A stretch of DNA of 46,057 nt from an uncultured Alphaproteobacteria bacterium. GTDB taxonomy: Bacteria > Pseudomonadota > Alphaproteobacteria > VGEJ01. Below are positions 16,333 through 26,095 of this stretch, piece by piece. Numbering within the stretch: position 1 is the first letter of the stretch; each line of letters starts with the position of its first letter. A program made the position numbers and the translations under genes. The notes beneath the pieces were generated by a model. That model ran no database searches, was not told the DNA's origin, and saw only the letters and a list, made by a program, of their open reading frames with translations. Where the stretch lies: positions 1 through 46,057 of the forward strand of contig CAJWJK010000015.1 in the NCBI GenBank assembly GCA_913041535.1, given 5' to 3'.

Positions 16333-17130
16333 TCAACCATCATCGCTACCATTTTCTGAATCACGTTTAGCCCGACGGACGTGTATAGGAGAAAAAGGTG
16401 CTGACTGCCGCAATAATAATCTACCCGAACGAGTCATCTCAAGGGTAGCCGCTAATGTTGTTGCTAGCGCGGCACGGTGCTCATGATCATTCCGAATACC
16501 TGATGGCAAAAACCGCTCCAGAGTCTCCCAGTCCGGAATCCGCCCAACCAAAGAGGTGAGGCGCTCCAATGCCTCATCGACCGAAAATAGCGCCCTTGGC
16601 TCTATCGACAACCGCGACCCTTCCTCCCTTGTTCTGTTGTCGGCATACGCTCTAAGCACATCGTAAAGAGACACATCATAAACGTTGCTTCGAATGATGT
16701 TGACTCCTTCCGGAGCCCCTCGCGCAAACACATCTCTTCCAAGAAGGTTAAAACCCATAAGCTGTTCTGCCGCATTTCGCATAGCCCCTAAACGGCGAAT
16801 CTGAAAAGCTAACCGCGCAGCCATTTCTTGACCACTAGGGCCCTCGTCACATTGGCTATTAGGTAGTAGAAGCCGAGATTTCAGATATGCTAGCCAAGCG
16901 GCCATCACCAAATAATCAGCAGCTATTTCAAGCCTCAATTGACGAGCGTTTTCAATAAATGCCAAATATTGTTCAGCAAGTTCAAGAATTGAGATCTGCG
17001 TCAGATCCACTTGCTGGCGACGGGCTAAAGCCAACAATGCATCAAGCGGACCTTCGTACCCATCAAGGTCAACAACTAGAGGCATAGAGGCCACTAAAGT
17101 ATCACTATCCTCAGAGGAATTCTTTACCAC
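16333..17130 (-). CDS. scpA: Segregation and condensation protein A
   Basis: ScpA is the kleisin that bridges SMC heads. The product of about 265 residues has LDGYEGPLDALLALARRQQVDLTQISILELAEQYLAFI, then EIAADYLVMAAWLAYLKSRLLLP, then a variable middle and a C-terminal winged helix. A GTG start at 17130 is chosen because AGGA sits 6 nt upstream; a TTG directly before it and an ATG at 17085 are alternatives. It is followed by scpB and preceded by the site-2 protease gene. Confidence 0.94.
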   Translation of the reverse strand: MVKNSSEDSDTLVASMPLVVDLDGYEGPLDALLALARRQQVDLTQISILELAEQYLAFIENARQLRLEIAADYLVMAAWLAYLKSRLLLPNSQCDEGPSGQEMAARLAFQIRRLGAMRNAAEQLMGFNLLGRDVFARGAPEGVNIIRSNVYDVSLYDVLRAYADNRTREEGSRLSIEPRALFSVDEALERLTSLVGRIPDWETLERFLPSGIRNDHEHRAALATTLAATLEMTRSGRLLLRQSAPFSPIHVRRAKRDSENGSDDG

Positions 17131-17138
17131 CAAAATTC

Positions 17139-17846
17139 CTATCCATGACCAGTAAGGGCCACAACAGTATCATATAGAACGCCAACGGTGGGGCCCACAA
17201 CCCAAGAAATAATACTCATATCCACACCGATACTGCGACCTATAAACGGAAGTACAAAAATTAGCCCAATAACTATCAACAAGCCATAACGCTCTAATCT
17301 CGCTAATACTAGAGAAAACCGAATGGGAAGCAGACCAACGGCTACCCTGCCGCCATCTAGTGGCGGGACTGGAAGCATATTAAATACTGCAAGAACTAAA
17401 TTTATCAGTATGGCGTTTTGCAAGTTAGCCAGAGCCCATCCCTGTACCCAAGACGGAAATAAAGGAATGATATGTATTAGCATACCAGCGATCGCTGCCA
17501 AAAAGATGTTTGCGCCAGGCCCAGCCACTGCCACCCAAACCATAGCACGCTTGGGATTCCGCAGACGCGAGAAATTTACAGGCACAGGCTTGGCCCAACC
17601 AAATAGTACTAACCCAGCCCCCAAACCTGACCCAGCCAGAAGAATCAAGCCTGGCACCAACACGGTACCCAACAAATCAATATGTTTAAACGGATTAAAG
17701 GTGACGCGACCAAGCCTCAGCGCAGTATCATCACCCAACTTCCACGCAATGTAACCGTGGGAGGCCTCGTGGAGTGTTATTGACAGCAACACCGGCAGTA
17801 CCCATACCGATGCTATGTGAATGATTTCAAAAACCCCTGCCAACAT
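17139..17846 (-). CDS. Site-2 protease family (M50) membrane metallopeptidase
   Basis: The 235-residue protein has about six membrane segments and the M50 zinc motif ITLHEASHGYIAWKLGDDTA (HEASH, about residues 26-30). FNPFKHIDLLGTVLVPGLI, GWAKPVPVNFSRLRNPKR and the distal NMLPVPPLDGGRV with the third metal ligand follow. These define the short, PDZ-less site-2 protease group. Known relatives cut membrane-bound substrates within the bilayer; the substrate here is unknown. It lies 5 nt after nagZ and 8 nt before scpA, so it is within the same transcription unit. Confidence 0.92.
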   Translation of the reverse strand: MLAGVFEIIHIASVWVLPVLLSITLHEASHGYIAWKLGDDTALRLGRVTFNPFKHIDLLGTVLVPGLILLAGSGLGAGLVLFGWAKPVPVNFSRLRNPKRAMVWVAVAGPGANIFLAAIAGMLIHIIPLFPSWVQGWALANLQNAILINLVLAVFNMLPVPPLDGGRVAVGLLPIRFSLVLARLERYGLLIVIGLIFVLPFIGRSIGVDMSIISWVVGPTVGVLYDTVVALTGHG

Positions 17847-17851
17847 CCAAA

Positions 17852-18862
17852 TTATATCTTGTTTAGGTGTTCAGAAAGCTGCCTCAGTGTGCGCTCGCGG
17901 TCTATATCGTGTGGTAGTGTGATCTTTGCCTTTGCTCTCATCCAGCGAGCATTCGATGATTCATTCATCAAACATGCACTTTCAGCAATTTGGTACATTT
18001 CCGACAAGTGACCCGTGCAGTGTAGTACAGCATCACAACCAGCGTTGATTGCTTCGCTAACCCTTGCGCCGAATGGCCCTGACAATGCATCCATAGCTAT
18101 ATCATCTGAGAGCAAGAGACCATTAAACCCAATCTCACTTCGAATCACTTGGTTGATAACGTGTGAGGACACACTCGCTGGGGTGCACGGGTCCAATGAA
18201 GAATAAACTGGGTGCCCAACCATACCAACTGGCATATGCGAAAGCGCTTGAAAAGGCAAAAAATCAACGGATTGCATTTCCTCATGAGTCGCTGAAATCT
18301 CTGTTCTAACGGCGTGAGTATCAGTAGGAGATCTGCCGTGACCAGGAAGATGTTTTACAATAGGCAGAACACCTCCTTGAAGCAGGCCAAAAGCGTACTC
18401 ACGACCAAGAATGGTGACTGGCCCTGCTCGATTTGAAAACGCCCTATCCCCAATTACTGCATGCCCCTCAGAGTTGGCTATATCAAGTACCGGGGCACAA
18501 TTAATATTAATTCCCAGATCCCTTAAATCGTCGGCCACTAAACGTGCATTTAGTTGTACGGCTTCGATGGCTGCGCTTGGGGAAATATCAAAAAGATCCC
18601 CAAACCTTGAGGCTGGAGGGGTGGCACGCCATTCTGGATGGCATAGGCGAGTAACACGACCTCCTTCCTGATCGATAAGTATGGGAGCATCGGAACGCCC
18701 TACCGAATCTCGAAGATCCATTACTAAACTGCGAACCTGCGATCGACTCTGGCAATTGCGTGTGAATAAGATGAAGCCCAAAGGATCCGTCCGAGTAAAA
18801 AACTTAGATTCCTCCCTGCTCAGAACTGGACCGCGGCATCCAAGAATAACAGCCCGCGGCAT
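17852..18862 (-). CDS. nagZ: Beta-N-acetylhexosaminidase NagZ
   Basis: NagZ is a cytoplasmic family 3 glycosidase that removes N-acetylglucosamine from recycled peptidoglycan fragments. The 336-residue product has RTDPLGFILFTRNCQS, APILIDQEGGRVTRL, GDRAFSNRAGPV, the KHLPGHGRSPTDTH loop that carries the catalytic His-Asp dyad, and GLLLSDDIAMDAL with the nucleophile aspartate. All sites look intact. It begins 2 nt after the SPOR gene stop, consistent with coordinated cell wall functions. Confidence 0.95.
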   Translation of the reverse strand: MPRAVILGCRGPVLSREESKFFTRTDPLGFILFTRNCQSRSQVRSLVMDLRDSVGRSDAPILIDQEGGRVTRLCHPEWRATPPASRFGDLFDISPSAAIEAVQLNARLVADDLRDLGININCAPVLDIANSEGHAVIGDRAFSNRAGPVTILGREYAFGLLQGGVLPIVKHLPGHGRSPTDTHAVRTEISATHEEMQSVDFLPFQALSHMPVGMVGHPVYSSLDPCTPASVSSHVINQVIRSEIGFNGLLLSDDIAMDALSGPFGARVSEAINAGCDAVLHCTGHLSEMYQIAESACLMNESSNARWMRAKAKITLPHDIDRERTLRQLSEHLNKI

Positions 18863-18864
18863 CT

Positions 18865-19752
18865 TTACTCTGCTGAAACCACGAAGCAGGCCTGAGATCG
18901 CGCCTTTAGCCTCTTACACAATTCATCTGCAGCACTCTGTTCAACAAAGGATCCAATCTGAAGCCGGTAATAAACCCCACGATTTTCGCCAAGGTCGATA
19001 CTTTCAACTCTATGTACTAACCCACTCAATAAGTCACTGTTTGCGGCCACTGCAAGATTCAATGCGCGCTCGGCCTTAATTTTGCTACGAAGTGATGCGA
19101 TTTGAACTCTATAGCTCGCCCTCAAACCCTGATTTCCTTCGACAATCGACTCATCAATGGTTTCTAACGTCTTATGTTCTGCTGGCTGCTCCCGATTGTC
19201 GCTAATCATTTCAGGTGTTTCCTGATCAGAGGAATCTGGCATGTGTTGATCTTGATTACCGCTAGACGACTTAACTGATATATCATCGTCCAATCGTGCA
19301 ACAGGAGGTTCACTTAGTTGATCCAAACGACTGGATATTCCAACATCAACCGATCCTGCCGGCAGTTCATCTTTTTCATCAATCCGGGTAGATGTAGGAT
19401 CCGACAATGATATCGGCTCCTCCGGCGGAGGCATCAAGGATTCTACCCCGTCCTCTTCTACTGAACTATCCAGCACTCCATAAACGAGTTTGTCTTGATG
19501 AGGGACCTTTAGTCCTCCTGGATCTTCTGGCGCAAGCTTTGTTGGAGATGCATCCGCTTTGATAAATGGAATTAATTGTGCCGTTCCACGTCGAAGCCCA
19601 AGATCATATGCATACCAAACGCTTCCGGCATAAACGGCCACTACTATAAAGGCTAAGCAGAAGAACAATACTGAGCGGCCACGTAACCAGAGTCCAGTTT
19701 TCAAGGACGAGCTGTTATCGCGAGAACCGACTTCACCATTCCGCACAGCCAT
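18865..19752 (-). CDS. SPOR domain-containing membrane protein
   Basis: The 295-residue protein has a short cytoplasmic N-terminus, one membrane helix (VLFFCLAFIVVAVYAGSVWYA, about residues 29-49) and a long acidic, proline-rich periplasmic linker. A C-terminal SPOR domain (roughly 215-295: YRVQIASLRSKIKAERAL ... YYRLQIGSFVEQSAADELCKRL) follows. SPOR domains bind septal peptidoglycan lacking stem peptides, so a division-site role is likely. The position between argS and nagZ is typical for alphaproteobacteria. The linker has no recognisable domain. Confidence 0.92.
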   Translation of the reverse strand: MAVRNGEVGSRDNSSSLKTGLWLRGRSVLFFCLAFIVVAVYAGSVWYAYDLGLRRGTAQLIPFIKADASPTKLAPEDPGGLKVPHQDKLVYGVLDSSVEEDGVESLMPPPEEPISLSDPTSTRIDEKDELPAGSVDVGISSRLDQLSEPPVARLDDDISVKSSSGNQDQHMPDSSDQETPEMISDNREQPAEHKTLETIDESIVEGNQGLRASYRVQIASLRSKIKAERALNLAVAANSDLLSGLVHRVESIDLGENRGVYYRLQIGSFVEQSAADELCKRLKARSQACFVVSAE

Positions 19753-19757
19753 GTTAA

Positions 19758-21512
19758 CTACTTGAGCTCCTCCACAGGCTGCACTCCGATGATTGATAAT
19801 CCGCCAGAAATTACGGTTAACACACCTTTAACAAGCGCTAGACGAGCCAAGCTTAACTCGGGTTCATTGGCAATAATGAATCGCAAAGATGCATGCTTAT
19901 CACCGCGTGACCAAATACCATGGAAAGCCGATGCCACTTCGTGCAAATAGTAAGTTAAACGGTGAGGTTCTTTTGCCAACGCCGCTGATTCCAATACATT
20001 TGGCCAGAAAGAAAGTATTTTCATAAGCTCTATTTCTTCAGGCTCTATCAACCGATCAAGCTCACTGGACGATAACGCGTGTGTATTGATCGTCATATTT
20101 GGCATAACCTGAATTGCCCGCCGGAGAAGAGAGCAGCCACGAGCATGCGCGTATTGTACATAAAATACAGGGTTATCTCGCGATTGCTCTGTTACAGCAG
20201 CAAAGTCAAAGTCTAAGGGAGCGTCGTTACGCCTGGTTAGCATGATGTAACGAACGACGTCTTTCCCAACTTGATCAATGACCTCTCTAAGCGTCACAAA
20301 ATCACCAGCCCTTTTTGACATTTTCACTGCCACCCCGCCCTTTAATACGTTAACCAACTGACAGATTCTTACATCGAGGTTTGCTTGGCCGTTACTAATG
20401 GCATCGACAGCCGCTACCATGCGCTTAACATACCCACCATGATCGGCCCCCCAAACATCAATCATCTTTGAAAAACCCCGCTCAAACTTGTCACGATGAT
20501 ATGCAATATCAGCAGCGAAATACGTCCAGTCACCATTTGATTTTTTTAAAGGCCTATCGAGGTCGTCTCCAAATTTAGTAGCTCGAAAGAGCGTCTGTGG
20601 TCGAGGCTCCCAATCTTCCAATTTAATTCCCTTAGGTGGGTCCAAAACACCTTCGTAAATCAGGCCTCGTAAACGTAGATCACTAAGAGTTTCTTCAGTT
20701 TTGCCGTTTTGGTGAACATCTTTCTCGGAGAAAAAAATGTTATGCCTGATTCCTAGATCATTGAGATCATTTTTGATTAACGTCATCATGGCTTTACAAC
20801 CCGCGGCTGCGAATTGATCTAACCAGTCCACGTCAGGCGCTAATAGCCAGCGATCCCCCTCTGAATTAGCTAGCTGTTGGCCAACGGGAACAAGGTATTC
20901 ACCAGGGTAAAACCCGTCAGGCAATACACTGACCTCAATGCCCATGGCTTGTTGATACCGCACAAACACCGAACGCGCTAATGCTTCAATCTGTACTCCG
21001 GAATCATTGATGTAATACTCCCTCGTAACCCGATACCCCATCTTCTCAAGCATATTTGCAATAACATCACCAACAACCGCACCGCGCCCATGTCCAATGT
21101 GCAAAGGGCCGGTTGGATTGGCTGAGACATACTCAACATTTATGGACAATCCTTCGCCTAAAGTTGATTCTCCATAGCTTGAACCAGCCAGCAGTAACGT
21201 TGACAGTTGACTTCTCCAATACTCACTAGTGAGGCGCAGGTTAACAAAACCCGGACCAGCAACCTCAGACAATGCAACATCGTCAAGCAGCGCTAGCCGT
21301 TCCGACAGAACACGGGCAAGATCAACGGGGTTTGTGTTAGTCTGTTTTGCCAATATCATTGCAGCATTGGTCGTAAGATCTCCATGGCTAGAATTTCGTG
21401 GAGCCTCGACACGTATACTGCTGAGGTCAGGTTTCTTTTTACCATTCCCTTCATTTGACAGTATTTCTATCTGTTCAAAAAGATGAGTTCTAATGTGTTG
21501 AAATACGTTCAA
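19758..21512 (-). CDS. argS: Arginyl-tRNA synthetase
   Basis: ArgS charges tRNA-Arg. The 584-residue class I enzyme has the N-terminal Add-1 domain, the HIGH-type motif NPTGPLHIGHGRGAVVGD (about residues 112-129), WGADHGGYVKRM, the KMSK-type GVAVKMSKRAGDFV, and a C-terminal anticodon-binding helical domain (YYLHEVASAFHGIW). The start overlaps the dgt stop by 4 nt (ATGA), and it is 5 nt upstream of the SPOR gene. Confidence 0.97.
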   Translation of the reverse strand: MNVFQHIRTHLFEQIEILSNEGNGKKKPDLSSIRVEAPRNSSHGDLTTNAAMILAKQTNTNPVDLARVLSERLALLDDVALSEVAGPGFVNLRLTSEYWRSQLSTLLLAGSSYGESTLGEGLSINVEYVSANPTGPLHIGHGRGAVVGDVIANMLEKMGYRVTREYYINDSGVQIEALARSVFVRYQQAMGIEVSVLPDGFYPGEYLVPVGQQLANSEGDRWLLAPDVDWLDQFAAAGCKAMMTLIKNDLNDLGIRHNIFFSEKDVHQNGKTEETLSDLRLRGLIYEGVLDPPKGIKLEDWEPRPQTLFRATKFGDDLDRPLKKSNGDWTYFAADIAYHRDKFERGFSKMIDVWGADHGGYVKRMVAAVDAISNGQANLDVRICQLVNVLKGGVAVKMSKRAGDFVTLREVIDQVGKDVVRYIMLTRRNDAPLDFDFAAVTEQSRDNPVFYVQYAHARGCSLLRRAIQVMPNMTINTHALSSSELDRLIEPEEIELMKILSFWPNVLESAALAKEPHRLTYYLHEVASAFHGIWSRGDKHASLRFIIANEPELSLARLALVKGVLTVISGGLSIIGVQPVEELK

Positions 21513-22693
21513 ATACCCGTATCCCTCTCAAATAATCTCTGGGCCTCCTGCAGCGCAAACGCATCTGTCATTCCCGCAATGTAATCTGCTACTAGACGTG
21601 CAGTATCAAGCTCATCTCCCATATCAGATAGATCACGCCATTCTGTTGGCAAACAATCGGGACGCTTGAAAAAAAATGTGAACAATTCCTTTACAATGCG
21701 GTTAGCTTTAGCATGCGACCTATTGAGTTTGTAATGGCCATACATAAACTCATGAAGAAACTCCTTTATAACTCGGTTGGTCTCTCCCATTTTCGCTGAG
21801 AAGGCTACTATCGGGCCTCCCAAGGCACGAATATCTTCAACACTCTGAGGTGCCTCTACTTCCAATCTTCTGGATGTCTCTTCTATGAGATCACAGACCA
21901 TACGATCAATCACACACCGAACCGTTTCATGAATTAACCTTGCCTTTGACAGCATAGGATATTGCCGCCTGACATCCACAACAATTTCACCAACAAGCGG
22001 CACCGCCGCCACATCATCGAGGTCAAAAAGTCCAGCTCGTAGCCCATCATCAATATCGTGATTATTGTAAGCTACATCATCAGCAAGTGCAGCAACCTGC
22101 GCCTCTGCACTAGGCCACAGGTGGAGCTCAAGGTCGTTCTCTTCAGCGTACTCACACACCGCAGCCGCCAGGCCTGACGAACTTGATGCAGAATGCCTAA
22201 GAAGTGGGCCATTATGCTTAACCAATCCCTCTAAAGTTTCCCATGTCAAGTTCAACCCATCAAACTCAGCGTAACGCTGTTCAAGTTTTGTCACTATACG
22301 AAGCGTCTGTGCATTGTGATCAAATCCCCCGTAGGGCAACATTGCCTCGTGAAGAGCATTCTCTCCCGCATGGCCAAAAGGCGTGTGACCAAAATCGTGT
22401 GCTAGCGATAGTGCCTCAGTCAAATCTTCATCAAGGCTAAGAGTACGGGCTATGCTGCGCGCTATTTGTGCAACCTCAATGGAATGAGTAAGTCGAGTCC
22501 GATAATGATCTCCCTCGTGATATACGAAGACCTGAGTCTTGTGTTTCAGCCTACGGAACGCGGTAGAATGGACGATACGATCTCTATCCCTTTGAAATGG
22601 AGTACGATATAAACTCTCTGGCTCGTTATAGAGACGCCCACGACTACGCTCAAAGTGACTGGCGAAAACGGCACGGTGTTGACATGAGTTCAT
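21509..22693 (-). CDS. dgt: Deoxyguanosinetriphosphate triphosphohydrolase-like protein (HD domain)
   Basis: Members hydrolyse dNTPs to nucleosides and triphosphate. The product of about 394 residues has YRTPFQRDRDRIVHSTAFRRLKHKTQVF, the first metal His in RTRLTHSIEVAQIARSIAR, the HD pair in LAHDFGHTPFGHAGE, and later DDVAYNNHDIDDGLRAG. These motifs identify the type 2 dGTPase-like subgroup. ATG at 22693 is preferred over TTG at 22699. It heads the long minus-strand gene series and is divergent from erpA. Substrate range is not readable from sequence. Confidence 0.93.
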   Translation of the reverse strand: MNSCQHRAVFASHFERSRGRLYNEPESLYRTPFQRDRDRIVHSTAFRRLKHKTQVFVYHEGDHYRTRLTHSIEVAQIARSIARTLSLDEDLTEALSLAHDFGHTPFGHAGENALHEAMLPYGGFDHNAQTLRIVTKLEQRYAEFDGLNLTWETLEGLVKHNGPLLRHSASSSSGLAAAVCEYAEENDLELHLWPSAEAQVAALADDVAYNNHDIDDGLRAGLFDLDDVAAVPLVGEIVVDVRRQYPMLSKARLIHETVRCVIDRMVCDLIEETSRRLEVEAPQSVEDIRALGGPIVAFSAKMGETNRVIKEFLHEFMYGHYKLNRSHAKANRIVKELFTFFFKRPDCLPTEWRDLSDMGDELDTARLVADYIAGMTDAFALQEAQRLFERDTGI

Positions 22694-22859
22694 TATCAAA
22701 ATTAGCTTTTCGTCTTACAAAAGATCAATGTATGTACCATCACACTTAGATCCAGCCTAGTCCGCTGTTATCTTATGTGTCCTTGCTGATTTAATATTGT
22801 TGACAGCAGCATAGTATTTCCTGACTAATAGAAAGAGATGCAGCAATGAAGTATTAACT

Positions 22860-23213
22860 ATGTCCCACACTGAAGTTGAAAGCCAAGAAATATCTTTGTC
22901 CAATACAGCTATAAGGCGCTTAAACGCGATATTGCCAGACAGCAATGGCAAAGAGCATATGCTTAGAGTCACCGTTAATGGGGGTGGCTGCTCGGGCTTT
23001 CAGTACAGTTTTGACCTTGATAACATACAAAAGAATGACGATTTAGTGTTTGAGCGTAACGGAATACGAGTGGTTACCGATTCAGTTTCGTTTGAGTTTC
23101 TGGCCGGATCAGAAATTGACTACGTTGATGAACTTATTGGCTCGTATTTTCGTGTAAACAACCCCAACGCAACTGCAGCATGTAGTTGTGGCGCCTCTTT
23201 TGCTGTGGGCTAA
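22860..23213 (+). CDS. erpA: A-type iron-sulfur cluster insertion protein (ErpA-like)
   Basis: The protein carries Fe-S clusters to apo-enzymes. The 117-residue product has the three conserved cysteines in GGGCSGFQYSF (C44) and AACSCGASFAV (C108 and C110), and EIDYVDELIGSYFRVNNPNA between them. These fit the ErpA/IscA group; ErpA is favoured by the usual alphaproteobacterial neighbourhood with dgt and xthA. The divergent region upstream contains a perfect -35 TTGACA at 22800-22805, but no good -10 at normal spacing. Confidence 0.92.
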   Translation: MSHTEVESQEISLSNTAIRRLNAILPDSNGKEHMLRVTVNGGGCSGFQYSFDLDNIQKNDDLVFERNGIRVVTDSVSFEFLAGSEIDYVDELIGSYFRVNNPNATAACSCGASFAVG

Positions 23214-23271
23214 TTTTATGTAGCAAGGCCTAAGTCATAAAGAATATATGTAAGGCCCGTATCGTTTAGTT

Positions 23272-24075
23272 ATGAAAATTGCAACGTTTAACGTCAACTC
23301 TGTGCGAGCACGATTACCCAATCTTCTAAATTGGTTGAAGAACCTAACTCCAGACATTGTTCTACTGCAGGAAACAAAAGTTGTTGATGATTTGTTTCCT
23401 GCAGAAGCCATTGAGGACCTTGGTTATAATCTGGCTATTCATGGGCAGAAAACTTACAACGGTGTTGCGATACTATCTAAAACTCCGCTCGAGGATGTTA
23501 AAAAGAGTCTTCCGGGCGATCAAACCGATGACGAATCTCGCTATATTGAGGCATTTACTAATGGCATCCGCGTCGCCTCCATATACGTACCGCAGGGTAC
23601 AAATATAGAATCTCCGCGATTTCAGTTTAAATTGAAGTTCTTGGATCGAGTTTATGCCCATACTAAAAACCTGTTAGATTTCGGCGAACCTTTTGTTCTA
23701 GGTGGCGATTGGAATGTAGCGCCCGAACCCGATGACGTCTATGATCCACAACACCTGCTCGGTGAATTATGCTTTCACCCAGATGAAAGAGCGCATTTCC
23801 GAAAACTATTGTGGCTTGGACTCACCGACGCATTTCGTGCCATAAACCCCCAGGCAGCCCAATTCAGCTACTGGGATTACCGAGGCCGCTACTGGCGTGC
23901 GAACCAAGGTCTCCGCATCGATCATCTATTGCTATCCCCTTTGGCAACGGATCGGCTCATAAAGTGCACTATTGACCGTGCGCAGCGCGGATTAGAAAAC
24001 CCCTCAGACCACGCACCTGTCTGGTGCGAAATCTCTAGAGCACCGACATATCTGCCCGATCAATCATGTGAATAA
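23272..24075 (+). CDS. xthA: Exodeoxyribonuclease III (AP endonuclease)
   Basis: The enzyme cuts DNA at abasic sites and removes 3' blocks. The 267-residue product starts MKIATFNVNSVRARLPNLLNWL, with the metal-binding glutamate in DIVLLQETKV. The segments YNGVAILSKTPLED, GGDWNVAPEPDDVYDP, FSYWDYRGRYWRANQGLRIDHLL and a final SDHAPVWCEI follow. All catalytic motifs of the EEP fold family are present. It follows erpA by 58 nt and converges on gatA. Confidence 0.95.
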   Translation: MKIATFNVNSVRARLPNLLNWLKNLTPDIVLLQETKVVDDLFPAEAIEDLGYNLAIHGQKTYNGVAILSKTPLEDVKKSLPGDQTDDESRYIEAFTNGIRVASIYVPQGTNIESPRFQFKLKFLDRVYAHTKNLLDFGEPFVLGGDWNVAPEPDDVYDPQHLLGELCFHPDERAHFRKLLWLGLTDAFRAINPQAAQFSYWDYRGRYWRANQGLRIDHLLLSPLATDRLIKCTIDRAQRGLENPSDHAPVWCEISRAPTYLPDQSCE

Positions 24076-24194
24076 CTTTTGCACAAATTTTCCCTAAAAA
24101 AACAGTGTGAGTGACAGAGGTTTAACCGCGCATACAACACAATTAGATACCTAGCGTTTGTAGTGCTTTCTGATTTATTGGAAATCCTAATCGA

Positions 24195-25703
24195 TTAAAC
24201 TGTCGGAGAACCGTTATCAGACTTATCCAGCCACCAAGTTTGAGGTCGGCTAGAAAATTCAGCTAAGGCCTCTATTGCATCAGCAATTTTTAGTACGCTT
24301 TCTTCGTCAAATGGCTTGCCTATTATCTGTAAACCTAGCGGCAGCCCTCCACTTGTAAGACCAACAGGCACGGAAATACCAGGAAGCCCGGCCAGACTTG
24401 CAGGCACCGTAAATACATCGTTCTGGTACATCGAAATAGGGTCATTCGACCTCTCACCAAACCTAAAAGCAGCAGTTGGCGCAGTTGGTGTTATTAGTGC
24501 ATCTACACTAGAAAAAACATTTGTAAAATCTTGTTTTATAAGAGTACGTACCTTCTGTGCTTTTAAATAGTACGCATCATAGTACCCTGCTGACAGTACA
24601 TATGTACCAATCATTATCCGCCGCCTTACTTCTGCGCCAAATCCTTCAGTTCGAGTTTTTTCATACATGTCCTGCACGCTATCACCCTCTACCCGCAATC
24701 CGTAACGAACTCCATCATAACGCGCTAAATTTGAAGACGCTTCAGCAGGGGCAACAATATAATAAGCAGGCAGCGCATAGTGAGTATGCGGGAGCTCCAC
24801 CGGTACCGTAATAGCCCCTGCCTCTTTCAGCCACTCTATACCCTTTTTCCAGAGCGCATTAATTTCGTTCGATAGTCCCTCCAAACCATATTCAGCAGGA
24901 ATGCCTATTCTCAGACCTCTAATATCACCGGTAAGTGCTCCAGTATAATCAGGGACTGGCAAATTAACCGACGTTGAGTCCTTCGAGTCGTAGCCGGCCA
25001 TAACACCTAGCATAATGGCCGCATCCCTCACAGTTCTTGTAATAGGGCCAGCCTGATCAAGTGACGATGCAAATGCAATTATTCCCCAACGTGAGCACCG
25101 ACCATATGTTGGCTTAAGGCCTACAACACCACAGAATGAGGCCGGTTGTCGGATCGAACCTCCGGTATCCGTTCCCGTAGCCCCCATTGCTACTCGCGCC
25201 GATACTGCTCCCGCAGAACCACCGCTTGATCCCCCCGGTACGAACTGATAGTCACCCTCGTTAGACCTCCATGGGTTTTCAACGGGGCCAAAAAAACTAG
25301 TTTCATTAGAAGAACCCATTGCAAACTCATCCAAGTTTGCTTTTCCAAGCATGACAGCCCCGGAGCTCCACAGCTTCTTCGTGACCGTCGATTCATATGG
25401 CGGAACATACCTTTCAAGCATCTTTGAGCCAGCGGTAGTTACTATATTCTCTGTCGCAAAAAGGTCCTTAACAACGATTGGAATACCGTCAAGAACGCCT
25501 GCTTTTGACTTGCGGCGACGCGAGTCGCACATATCAGAAGAGGCAAGAGCCATTTCAGCTGTTTCTGTGATAAAAAGATTTAAAGCTTTAGCACGCTCCA
25601 TTGCCGAGATATGGGCCTCTACAAGCTCACGCGCGGAAAAATCCCCTGACTCAAGCCCGAGGAGCGCTTCGGAAATGGTAAGGTCAGTTAGCTCTTCAGT
25701 CAC
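24195..25703 (-). CDS. gatA: Aspartyl/glutamyl-tRNA amidotransferase subunit A
   Basis: GatA is the glutaminase of the GatCAB complex, which makes Gln-tRNA and/or Asn-tRNA by amidating misacylated tRNA. The 502-residue product has the amidase catalytic triad: K79 in IPIVVKDLF, cis-Ser S159 in [11 protein letters not shown], and nucleophile S183 in [13 protein letters not shown]. The start is GTG at 25703, overlapping the gatC stop as GTGA. No gatB follows; the next gene is the convergent xthA after about 119 nt. Confidence 0.96.
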   Translation of the reverse strand: MTEELTDLTISEALLGLESGDFSARELVEAHISAMERAKALNLFITETAEMALASSDMCDSRRRKSKAGVLDGIPIVVKDLFATENIVTTAGSKMLERYVPPYESTVTKKLWSSGAVMLGKANLDEFAMGSSNETSFFGPVENPWRSNEGDYQFVPGGSSGGSAGAVSARVAMGATGTDTGGSIRQPASFCGVVGLKPTYGRCSRWGIIAFASSLDQAGPITRTVRDAAIMLGVMAGYDSKDSTSVNLPVPDYTGALTGDIRGLRIGIPAEYGLEGLSNEINALWKKGIEWLKEAGAITVPVELPHTHYALPAYYIVAPAEASSNLARYDGVRYGLRVEGDSVQDMYEKTRTEGFGAEVRRRIMIGTYVLSAGYYDAYYLKAQKVRTLIKQDFTNVFSSVDALITPTAPTAAFRFGERSNDPISMYQNDVFTVPASLAGLPGISVPVGLTSGGLPLGLQIIGKPFDEESVLKIADAIEALAEFSSRPQTWWLDKSDNGSPTV

Positions 25704-25987
25704 TCGATAACTTTGGGCACCGAAAAAAATCCTTGCGCCGAGGCCGGTGCATTAACAAGAATCTTGTCTGCGCAGTCACCATCACTAACAACGTCATCCC
25801 GCATAGGCAAGTCTACATCAACGACACGTGTCATCGGCAAGACATCATCAGTGTCCAACTCTGTTAGTTGTTCCACCCAATGCAATATCTCGTTCAGCTC
25901 AGCCTCCATCGTACTAAGGTCAGTATCAGAGACTCTTATCCGACATAAGGCAGCAACACGCCTGACAGTGGCTATATCAAGCGCCAT
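25700..25987 (-). CDS. gatC: Aspartyl/glutamyl-tRNA amidotransferase subunit C
   Basis: GatC clasps GatA and GatB together. The 95-residue product has [57 protein letters not shown] and the C-terminal [10 protein letters not shown], all typical. It is divergent from ruvX (108 nt between starts) and translationally coupled to gatA. Length is normal. Confidence 0.94.
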   Translation of the reverse strand: MALDIATVRRVAALCRIRVSDTDLSTMEAELNEILHWVEQLTELDTDDVLPMTRVVDVDLPMRDDVVSDGDCADKILVNAPASAQGFFSVPKVIE

Positions 25988-26095
25988 AAATAGAATTCCA
26001 CATCATTAAATGAACAACCTCTGTTACCAAACGCCAAATGAAGTAGAATGGTAACGTGTTCGTGTTACTAATACCAAGGACGCTATCATCGCGTT

